A stretch of 64,000 nucleotides of DNA from NCBI GenBank assembly GCA_009746045.1, contig RPFO01001512.1:21001-85000 (forward strand), given 5' to 3'. Each line of letters begins with the position of its first letter. The first letter of the stretch is position 1. The position numbers were made by a program, and so were the translations under genes. The DNA comes from Mesostigma viride (lineage: Eukaryota > Streptophyta > Mesostigmatophyceae > Mesostigmatales > Mesostigmataceae). Of the stretch, positions 1 to 8,041 are shown one piece after another. The notes under the pieces were generated by a model. That model was given only the letters and a program-made list of their open reading frames with translations, ran no database searches and was not told the origin of the DNA.

Positions 1-501
1 CCCCAGAACGGCCCAAGGTGTACTGGAGGGGCGGGGACCTGATGATCAACCACAAGATGTGGACGCCCCCAGCGGGCTAGAATAGCAATAGCCCTAGCCT
101 GTAACCATTGGCGTCACTGCCGCTAAGGCAGCCATGCCTAGAATGTTGCCTAGCTGTGCCAACACACCTAGTCACGTGCCGCCAACGCACGGTACACAAC
201 CAGCCATAGCCTTAGCCTAGCCCTAGTACAGCCATGCTACGCCCTGGCTATGTTCAGATTACTTGCCCACGCTCCTTGCTATGATATGCTCACATGGCCG
301 GTCTTATTGCACCCACAGACTGCCGGATCGTTAGCGTGTCCGTTTAGCTAGCGCGCCCGAATGCAGCTGTGGCATGCCTTTGGCATGAAGGAGACTGGGG
401 GTCTCTGCCCTTTCTCCTGTATAGTGCACACACAGGGATTAAAAGCACTTCGGTGCTCCGTGACTCCCCAACGGGAGCACGAGTTTAATTAATGAATTAA
501 T
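1..501 (+). mobile_element. ORF1-only LINE copy, 3' part (family A)
   Basis: The first 80 bases encode the last residues of an L1-type ORF1 protein (ending VYWRGGDLMINHKMWTPPAG, then TAG). A 3' UTR of about 400 bases follows directly, with no ORF2. The 3' end carries two hairpins: one with a UUCG loop (GCAC TTCG GTGC, about 447-458) and one pairing GTGCTCC with GGAGCAC around 455-481. A short TTAATTAAT-type tail follows (484-501). An inverted copy with the same order is at 4201-5000 and another at 30349-31865. The left end lies outside the window, so the 5' extent is unknown. Confidence 0.75.
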
Positions 502-830
502 TGGGGGGAGGGGGCTTCAATGCCCACAGGGGCGGCGGGCGTATGAGCCTGGACAATGGTCTTCCACCTCCTCTTGTCCTGCATAGCAGTCCAAGCAAGA
601 GAGAGGGAGTGAATGCGATTTTCAAACTGCGCTGGGCAGTGATGGGCCATACGCGATACGCGTCGTACGCGGCCCCAGGTGTATAATGTATAATACGCGG
701 TGTATAATGTATTATACGCTGATCGTACGCTAACCGTTGAAAACCCCTTTTTTGGCATGATTTTGAGGGGTTTTCAGCATTCTGAGCAACCAAGCATAGT
801 CTGCTGGTGTTTTTCCATACCTTTTGCCTA
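502..830 (-). pseudogene. LINE ORF2 C-terminal fragment with an insertion
   Basis: Read on the minus strand, about 650-502 encodes a stretch (PAQFENRIHSLS, WTAMQDK, IVQAHTP) that matches the C-terminus of the ORF2 copy at 39585-40704. About 829-770 encodes the preceding piece (YGKTPADYAW). Between them lies a foreign segment rich in TACGC and TATAATAC (about 645-770). The fragment has no catalytic domain and is a dead remnant. It abuts the tail of the plus-strand copy to its left. Confidence 0.6.
645..770. repeat. TACGC-rich insertion inside ORF2 relic
   Basis: This short AT-rich segment contains TACGC/GCGTA words and TATAATAC motifs. It interrupts the ORF2 C-terminal reading frame. A related segment ending GCGTATGGCACATCACTG lies at about 3900-4020, in the same part of another ORF2 copy but in the opposite relative orientation. 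This points to a small mobile or foldback sequence. No clear target duplication was identified. Confidence 0.4.
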
Positions 831-2665
831 TTAATTAATTAATTAATTAATTAATTAATTAGGAACATAACTCCGTTGGGAGTATATGTAGCACATAGCC
901 CTGAGAAGGGGCATATGAGCCTATAATACATTCTAAGCTACTTCCTGCAAGGGTGGGAATGTAAACAACACTTGCTCTAGGTGCACCAGGGCACCCGCAC
1001 CCTCATGGTCTATCACGCTATGCCCGGGTAAGGGGGGAGCATGCCTGTGAGGGGGAAGATCATCATGGCTATACAAGAGCTATGGCATGGCTTCTCAGCG
1101 CAGAGAGTGACTCCCTGCATGGGCACAACATTACTAAATAAGGCTAGGCATCGTCTGGAGTGTGGCACATCATAGGCACACATGTTCATGACTAAAAAGG
1201 CTAGGCCTCAGCTGGTATAGTGCCTGTAGTAGGCGGGCATGTACAAGGCCACTGTCTAACTATTCTACACTACTGCTGTATTCCCCTAGGCTGGGGCTGG
1301 AGTTGCTGGGGCCGCGGTGGTCGAGGGGGTCGCTTGCCAGGGCTTGTGGCCGACGTAGATGGCCGCCCCCTTCCAGTACACCGGCTGGCCCGCCTTGGTC
1401 TGCCGGAGCTGGAGGTAGGTCGACCATAGCTCCCGTCGCCGTTGTTGCTGTGCCAGGGTCAAGTCGTCGTCAAGGGTGAAGAGAGTCTTCTCGAGCCGCT
1501 TGCGGCGTCTGAGAAAAGAAATCTTGTCCGCCGGGGTCTTAAAGGTGAGAACTTAGGAGCGGGGGCGGCCCGGCCTTACCCCGCGCGCGGGGAAGGCGGT
1601 GGGCGGCCAGCTCGATCTCACCAGTAAGGCCCATGCGATCAAGGATTTCTCTCTCAAAAGCACGCGCAAGCTTCTCGGAATTCTCACCTTCCTCCATCTT
1701 GAGATTCTTGACAATGACGTTGAGGCTGCGCTTGGCGAGCTCGGCCTCCTCGCGGAGGTCAAGCGTCTGCCGCTGGAGCTGGGCTGCGACGGCGGAGGTG
1801 GTGGAGGTGGTATGTTGCTTAAGCATGTCCGCCCAGGTCGTGATGGGAGGAGCATCGCCGGCCAGGCCAGCCGGGGCTGGCTTGGCGGCAATGTCCTTCA
1901 CTGCCTGGGCGGTGAGGCCGGCTGTGTTCTGCAAGACCTCGATAGCGATTGCATTATCCTTGAGGCGCTGGTCGATGTCGCGGAGCTGGGCGGTGATGGA
2001 GTCGGTGGAGACGGAGGGGGGGGGATGGAGGCGAGGAGGGTGGCGGTGGCGGTGGGGATGGTGGGGAGCTCAGCAGCCAGCGTGCCGCCAAGTGCCGCCA
2101 CATCTGCGGCAAGAGGGGTCACGTGCTGCTCGAAAGCTTCCTTGAGGAGGGTGCGGATGGAGGCTTCGGAGGGGAAGGGGGGCGGTTTGGGAGCCCAGAG
2201 CTCGGATTCGGAGCGTCCAAGAAGGGAGCAGAGGGCGAAGCGTTGAAGCTTGGGGCGAGGCATGCGGTGAATGATTGGGAGAGCATCGGCGGGGTCGACA
2301 AGCCTGCCGTCACCAGGCCAGCGGCCACGGTTGTGGGACGTGAGGTACACGCACAGGGCTAGAAGCGAGGCGTGATTGCCGTAATAAAAGTCTTCCATAA
2401 TCCAATTGGGGCTGCGTTGCCAGAAGTCGGGGCTGTTGACGTCAAAGGAGCGCTCTTCCCAGGGCGGCTCAGCAGAGCGACTGCGCTTAGGTTCAGGCGA
2501 TGCTGATGGCGAGGCGAGCCCGGGAGGCTGGGCGAGCACCAGTGCCCTACTAGTGTCACCGTTGCCATCTGGGCCGGTGGGCGAAGCGGCAGCCGAAGCT
2601 GCAGGCGTATTTTCATTGCCGAGCGCAGCCGCCAGGCTGCGTTGCGTCGAGAGGCGTTTGCTCAT
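831..2665 (-). mobile_element. ORF1-only LINE copy (family B)
   Basis: On the minus strand the order is ORF1 (2665 to 1286), a 3' UTR (1285 to 862), and a tail of about eight TTAA/AATT units (861-831). The 3' UTR ends in a hairpin-forming ACTCCCAACGGAGT. The same 3' UTR recurs at 6297-6750 and in part at 41057-41296. No reverse transcriptase lies between ORF1 and the 3' UTR, so this copy is non-autonomous, comparable to half-L1 elements. Confidence 0.7.
1286..2665 (-). pseudogene. L1-like ORF1 protein, frameshifted
   Basis: The start codon is at 2665 and the stop at 1286-1288. The frame changes twice and the changes cancel. The first is probably in the G9 run at 2016-2024. The second is near 1548, next to the words LTFKTPADK. 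The N-terminal part is Pro/Ala-rich with a conserved central block. The middle has a short coiled coil (AQLRDIDQRLKDNAIAIEVL) followed by an RRM-like core (LNVIVKNLKMEEGENSEKLA). The C-terminal domain carries the family signature seen in other copies (RRRKRLEKTLFTLDDDLT, then QQQRRELW and VYWKG). ORF1 proteins of this class bind LINE RNA. The frameshifts make this copy inactive unless they are sequencing errors in homopolymers. Confidence 0.65.
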
Positions 2666-3039
2666 CGTATATTGCGTAATAGCGTCGGAAAATTATATCA
2701 GCATGTGCGTCTTAGAAAGACGAAGCGATTGTGATATTCACAGCTGAATTCGGCGCTCAAACGTGAAAGTTATGAGCTCCGACAGCCATGGCTACCTCGT
2801 GGCTCGTGGCTCGTGCATGGATGGATGGATGGATTGGCCTTTTGCCTATACATGAGATATATAGCATGACCTTTGGCATTGCCACCACTACCTAAATACA
2901 AGCTTAGTTTCTAACGGTCTAACTTGATAGTTTCTCTTCAAAATCGAGACAACATGCAACTAAGTATCAATACCAGCCAGTATCAATGCACAACTCACTG
3001 GAAAGGATAATAAATTTGTAGAACTCAAGATATGCATGC
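2666..3039. other. Non-coding spacer
   Basis: No coding signal is visible. It contains a short (ATGG)n microsatellite near 2817-2836. It may include the 5' UTR of the minus-strand ORF1 element, but no boundary is visible. Confidence 0.4.
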
Positions 3040-3600
3040 ACTATACATTGCCCCGAGGTGTCGATGACATTGAAGGGCGTCGATGGCATTGAAAGGCGCA
3101 AATGAATGCCTCGCACAGCTCCTCGTCCAGCTGCTCTTTGCTGAGCCCATAAGGTGCGGGCAAATTACCGTCGGTGGATTGGCCCTTTGATGATCCGCTT
3201 GGCCCAGCCGCCCCATGCAGCAGCGCGCCCCGAGGTGTTGCTGGCATGAGCGGACACCCAGTTAAAGGCGTCGGTTTCTACAACGTCTGCAAGCCTGTCT
3301 TTAAGTGCCGCTCGCACATCAGCCTGCTTCTTGGCGTCACTAGTCGCCTTCCTCCGTTCCTGGTATTGCTTTCCTTCTCCGCCTGCTCGACCTGCAGCCT
3401 GTAACGGAGTACTCCATCATCCATGTAGTAGTTATTTGTCTGCTGCCGATTCTTGAGGATGCGCTCTTTGCTAATGTATGTCCAGACAGTTTCGGATGTG
3501 GCCTCTTCTTCATCGGGCCGCACATCATCATCGTGTTCCATTGACTCACGTGTCAGCCATGCCTGGATGTCGATATGCTACGATCTAGGTGCCAGACGAC
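3040..3600 (-). pseudogene. Unrecognised protein-coding remnant
   Basis: On the minus strand two adjacent frames join into protein-like text. The first frame (from about 3541) includes ISKERILKNRQQTNNYYMDD and YRLQVEQAEKE. After a shift near 3330 the next frame reads DVRAALKDRLADVVETDAFN and then SGRAAAWGGWAKRIIKG. A third piece near 3190-3080 reads APYGLSKEQLDEELCEAF. The composition (charged helices, Trp-Gly-Trp patch) looks like a real protein broken by small indels. I do not recognise the family. It could be a transposon-encoded or host pseudogene. An upstream ORF of the neighbouring element is also possible. Confidence 0.35.
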
Positions 3601-3849
3601 CACGACGTTGCTGGCACACCTTATCACCTTCTTGATCCAGATAAATAGGTGTACGTTTATTCCAAATATACTGTTGCTTATCACCTTCTTGATGATGAAT
3701 CTTCAGCCTTCCCGCCTTCACCTTCCCACCTTCACAAGTCACAATGAACGCGCTTTTAGCTTTAGTGCACTATACACTAGCTAGCTCATCACGCAATTAT
3801 TTGTTCCTACTACAGGTCGGCGCGCCGCAGTCTAGGCAAGCAAATGCAC

Positions 3850-4020
3850 CCACCTCGTAAGCCAAAAATATGCCAAAAATACGCGAAAATAAGCAAAAAT
3901 GCGCAAAAATACGCGTTGCGTATGAAAGTACCCCATTTTCGTACGCACCGCTTGCGTATCGCGCATAATACGCTAAATACGGCGTATAATACGGCGTATG
4001 GCACATCACTGGCGCTGGGA
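3850..4020. repeat. AAAAATRCGC decamer repeats and TACGC segment
   Basis: About five imperfect 10-11-bp units of the form AAAAATACGC run from about 3864 to 3926. They are followed by a TACGC/TATAATAC-rich stretch related to the insertion at 645-770. Confidence 0.5.
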
Positions 4021-4059
4021 CCATGCACTAGGTCAGCCATCAACTGCTGTGGGTAGGTC

Positions 4060-4193
4060 ATGACATGTTTGCCTACCTTCTTAGGAATGTCCTTGGGGCC
4101 AGGCCAGGTCAGGATATGCCGTCCTGGCTGGCCAAGCCGCTGGGGGCAGGCCAGACCGAGGTCGGTGTCTACCTGGCTGGTGCGAGCAAGATG
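4060..4193 (-). pseudogene. LINE ORF2 C-terminal piece, downstream of nested insertion
   Basis: The minus strand encodes HLARTSQVDT, LGQPGRHILTWPGPK and VGKHVM. These match the tail of ORF2 in the copy at 39585-40704. It is the continuation of the reverse transcriptase remnant at 5008-6226, separated from it by the 800-bp insertion at 4201-5000. The frame runs into foreign TACGC-rich sequence beyond about 4030. Confidence 0.65.
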
Positions 4194-4200
4194 TCCTATG

Positions 4201-5000
4201 AATTAATTAATTAATTAATTAATTAAACTCGTGCTCCCGTTGGGGAGTCACGGAGCACCGAAGTGCTTTTAATCCCTGTGTGTGCACTACAGGAGAAAGG
4301 GCAGAGACCCCCAGTCTCCTTCATGCCAAAGGCATGCCACAGCTGCAATCGGGCGCGGCTAGCTAAAAGGACAGGCTAACGATCCGGCAAACTGTGGGTG
4401 CAATAAGACCCATGTGAGCATATCATAGCAAGGAGCGTGGGCAAGTAATCTGAACATAGCCAGGGCGTAGCATGGCTGTACTAGGACTAGGCTAAGGCTA
4501 TGGCTGGTTGTGTACCGTGCGTTGGCGGCACGAGACTAGGTGTGTTGGCACAGCTAGGCAACATTCTAGGCATGGCTGCCTTAGCGGCAGTGACGCCAAT
4601 GGTTACAAGCTAGGGCTATTGCTATTCTAGCCCGCTGGGGGCGTCCACATCTTGTGGTTGATCATCAGGTCCCCGCCCCTCCAGTACACCTTGGGCTTCT
4701 GGGGGTCCTGCTTATGGCGGAGGTATTCCGGCCACAGGTCGCGTCGCTGCTGTTGCTGAGCGGGGGTGAGGTCGTCATCCATCGTCCAGGTGAGGTCGTG
4801 CAACCGCTTGCGACGAGAGAGGAACCGCTGCTTATCCTCAGGGGAGGGGAAGGTGAGTAGGACTGGTGGGGGAGCCGCCTTGTCCCATGAGTGGGGAAGG
4901 CGGTGGCACCCACGCAGTTCTACCTCACCTACCAGGCCCATGAGGGTAAGAAGCTGGTTCTTGAGCTCGTCAGCAAGAGAGGTTGACGTCTCACCTGGCT
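4201..5000 (-). mobile_element. 5'-truncated ORF1-only LINE (family A) nested in ORF2
   Basis: On the minus strand the insert begins inside ORF1 at 5000, reaches the ORF1 stop at 4627, continues through the family A 3' UTR, and ends with the UUCG hairpin and an AATT tail (4227-4201). It is bounded by TCCTATG (4194-4200) and TCCTACG (5001-5007), a probable 7-bp target duplication with one mismatch. Removing the insert rejoins the ORF2 sequence exactly as in the uninterrupted copy near 40090-40115. Nested position, 5' truncation, tail and duplication fit target-primed reverse transcription. Confidence 0.8.
4627..4998 (-). pseudogene. L1-like ORF1 C-terminal domain
   Basis: The open reading frame begins inside ORF1 because the element is 5'-truncated, so no native start is present. 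It contains SLADELKNQLLTLMGLVGEV, then LTFPSPEDKQRFLSRRKRLH, the TMDDDLTPAQQQQRRDLW block and the C-terminus KMWTPPAG. The DDLT-R-LW pattern is the hallmark of the ORF1p C-terminal domain, which acts with the RRM-like core in RNA binding. It is truncated and not expected to be functional. Confidence 0.7.
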
Positions 5001-5007
5001 TCCTACG

Positions 5008-6226
5008 AATGCTATCCTACGCTGTCTAATCTCGTCCTAAATGCGAGGCATGCCCTGGTACAAAGATTCTAGATGCCTATGCGTGGAAAACCCGACATTC
5101 AGGGCCTGACGGAGCATCCTGGTTACCGTGCCGTTTAGCTTGGCCGCCAGCGTGTCCGTGAGCGTCCATGCCTCGGCGCCATACGTGAGCACCGTGAGGA
5201 CCAGGACCTTGAGGAGCATGCGCTTGCGGTGCTCGCCGAGGACCTTCGAGTGCCAGTAGGTTTTGAGCGAACGATGCCGAGCCCAGGCCAGGCCGATGCG
5301 GGTGTCCACATCGGCGGCGGTGTCAGGAAGCATGCTTCCCAGCAGTTTAAAGCGATCACGAAACGGGACCTCCGTCCCGTCTAGCAGCCGTGGTAGCGGC
5401 GGGCTACTGGAAGCCCCAATCACCATAGCCTCAGTTTTGACACTAATCTCCAACCCCACCGCCCGCGCCTCCAAGCCCAGACAGTCCAGCCAGGTCTGAA
5501 TGTGCTCGGGGCGCGCGATGAGGGTGGTGTCGTCCGCATAAATCAAGTCGGCCAGGCGGTAACCAGGTTTAACCCCGCCGTGCGCGCTCTCGTTAAGGAT
5601 GTGCAAGCCAGGCTCGAACCCCTTAAGAGCAGTAAAGAGCTAGCGCACGTGCCCGGCGCATGACGTGATCCACGACAATAATGAACAGATATGGGGACAG
5701 GACACAGCCTTGCCACACCCCGTGGTGAAGGGGGAATGGTGGGGTGGTGCCTTCCGCAGTCCGCACTACTGCCTGTGAGCCCTCATACAGTCGGCGAATG
5801 GCAGCAATAAACGCAGGTGGCACTCGATCCAGAGCTAGGATGGCCCAAAGAGCCTCCCAGAGGACCGTGTCAAAGGCCTTGATATATAGTAACAAAAATG
5901 AAGACCAGCGGCAAACTGTCAAGGGGAAGGCGACGCACCTCCTCCATCAACCGGCGCGCGACAAACACAGCCATGACAGTGTTACGACCACGACGGAAAC
6001 CCATCTGAGACTCACCCAGGTGTGGGTCCAGCGCGGCGCGGAGCCTGTGCAGCATCATGCGCATGAAGATCTTCAGCGCGGCGCTCTGGAGGCAGACACC
6101 CCGGTAGTTACCGGGGTCAGCAGCAGAGCCCTTCTCAGTCTTGTCGTACAGCATGACGCGGATGGCCGTCTGCCACTCAGCTGGCGGAGGCTCGAAACTG
6201 CCCAAGACTTCCCATAATTGTCTCAC
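5008..6226 (-). pseudogene. LINE ORF2 reverse transcriptase, broken
   Basis: Three overlapping minus-strand frames together encode a non-LTR reverse transcriptase. Visible motifs in order are NYRGVCLQSAALKIF (RT1), MGFRRGRNTVMAVF (RT2), KAFDTVLWEAL (motif A), GVWQGCVLSPYLF (motif B), LIYADDTTLIA (catalytic motif C), KTEAMVIG and FKLLGS. A thumb/connection region (VLTYGAEAW) follows, then the beginning of the C-terminal QRRIA block. Frame changes occur near 5900 and 5615, and a stop codon falls in the MPRI segment near 5037. The endonuclease domain is missing at the 5' side. The remainder of the C-terminus lies at 4193-4060 beyond the nested insertion. The copy is dead but shows the family that could have mobilised the ORF1-only copies. 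Confidence 0.8.
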
Positions 6227-6296
6227 TGGTCAGTACTTGGGTACGATACGCACGCCCAAGCAAACATACGGGAAGCACGCCAGACAGGTCCCCTAG

Positions 6297-6750
6297 AATT
6301 GAATTGAATTGAATTGAATTGTAACATAACTCCGTTGGGAGTATATGTAGCACATAGCCCAGAGAAGGGGCATATGGCCTATCATACATTCTAAGCTACT
6401 TCCTGCAAGGGTGGGAATGTAAACAACACTTGCTCTAGGTGCACTAGGGCACCTGCACCACCCAGAGTTTCAGGCAACACCCAGCGAAGGGGAGCCTGTC
6501 ATAGGTGGGGAAGATCATCATGGCTATACAAGAGCTAGGACATGGCTTCTCTACAGAGAGCATCTCTCTGCATGGCATAGCATGGCGAAATTCTTAATGC
6601 AACATCCATGGGGGTCCCGTTATAGGCAGGGCTTGGCTAAATTCTGTAGACAACATCCATGGGGGCCATTATGGGCGCACATGCGCGTGGGCCACATGCT
6701 AGGCTAAGCCTGACTAATCTACACTACTGGTATGAATTCCCTAGTCTGGG
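6297..6750 (-). mobile_element. LINE family B 3' UTR copy
   Basis: On the minus strand this is a complete family B 3' UTR, from the ORF1 stop position to the ACTCCCAACGGAGT hairpin, ending in five AATTG/AATTC units (6297-6320). It is closely similar to 862-1288. No ORF1 sequence remains upstream. It sits next to a plus-strand SINE-like unit, so the two 3' ends face outwards. Confidence 0.65.
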
Positions 6751-6945
6751 GTCCCCTAGAGTAGGGCTGATATTTGTGGCTAGAGTTGATAGATATAGAA
6801 TAGATGTAGATAGCTGTTGTAGATAGATTAGACCGGTAGGACTGCTTGCATGCACCCATCCATCCATCCATCCATCCATCGGGGTTAATGCTCCGTGACT
6901 CCCCAACGGGAGCACGAGTCTAATGATTAATCAATTAATTAATTA
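6751..6945 (+). mobile_element. SINE-like unit with LINE 3' tail
   Basis: It contains a TAGATA-rich body, a (CATC)n run (6846-6881), the sequence CGGGGTTAATGCTCCGTGAC, and the shared hairpin CTCCCCAACGGGAG followed by TTAATTAATT. An inverted copy of the same unit is at 37525-37770. No coding capacity was seen. It shares only the last 40 or so bases with the LINE families, as expected of an element that borrows LINE machinery. Confidence 0.5.
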
Positions 6946-8041
6946 AGCAAACAGGCAAGGTTCCCACCCTGGATGTCGTTTTCGGCGTCAGATTCCCCCC
7001 CTGGGTTTCTGACATTGGTTCCCCCCCCTGAGTTTCCGACTTTGCATACGTCTGACCCAACACGGGTGAAGAGTCTCCAGCGCCGCCAGGGTACGTAACG
7101 GAGAGCACATATACGTACTACGGTAATTATACGGTACATACTTTATAGGACACGTGGCGAATATTAATTTGGAGTGATCTAGGTGGCGTCGATACAAGTC
7201 CTGACTGTGCCGACTACCTCCCTAGCACATATAGTGCCATGGCCCATGTATCACACGTCCAACGTGCACTCCGTTTCGCCCTGACCGACCCATTTTGGCA
7301 AAGGTGTACGCTCAGCCATTTTTTACTTCGGCTGGTGACGGACGGCGCTGGACGTACGGTACAAAAAGGTGTGCAGCTGTGCGCTCAAGTATAGCAGAAT
7401 AGGCGGGTATGAACCCCCCCCCCCCCTTAGGAGTACTACACAAATGTTTTATAAGTGAGACATCGGTCCATGCACTGGATACCAAGTGTATCAAAACGTG
7501 GAATGGTTTGACCGGCCGCTGCTGTTCAAATCTGAACGGATCAGATCTGGTTCACTGAGGGGGCATAGCCGATGCAAGCTATACCAACCAATCTTATATG
7601 GTCGAGGCCAGCAACAAATAGTCAACTAAATGCTGCCGAGTACCAGGACGCGAAAAACGCTAAAGTTCAAATAGCTCCGACAGGTGCCACACCATCCGTC
7701 AGAAGGGGGTGAAGTGAGTGGAGCCGGGGAGACATGCACGCACTTAAGGCGGCGTTCAATCGCATGTATGCACACAAATGTAATGTGAGCATGTGCTGTG
7801 AATCATTTGGCACGATCTCTGGAGGCCATGATGGTCTCCACCATAGTTTCATTATCTGTAGTTTTGTTTACACTATAACCTGTGCACATGCTATACGTAC
7901 ATATAGTATTTGCTGTGCCAGGCCACGGGGTGACAGCTCATGAGGCGCTTGTGCATGGCTGATGAGGCATGTGTCTACATCTTATCCCACATAGATCTAT
8001 GATCCACTTAATGTGATCCAGCATGAATGTCCATCGACAGG
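6946..8041. other. Intergenic, CFAP298 3' flank
   Basis: No gene is visible. It includes a C11 run near 7417-7427. It lies downstream of the CFAP298 stop. TTACA at about 7868-7872 is TGTAA on the minus strand, the usual green-algal polyadenylation signal, about 170 bases past the stop. This would give a short 3' UTR, but it is only a candidate. Confidence 0.35.
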
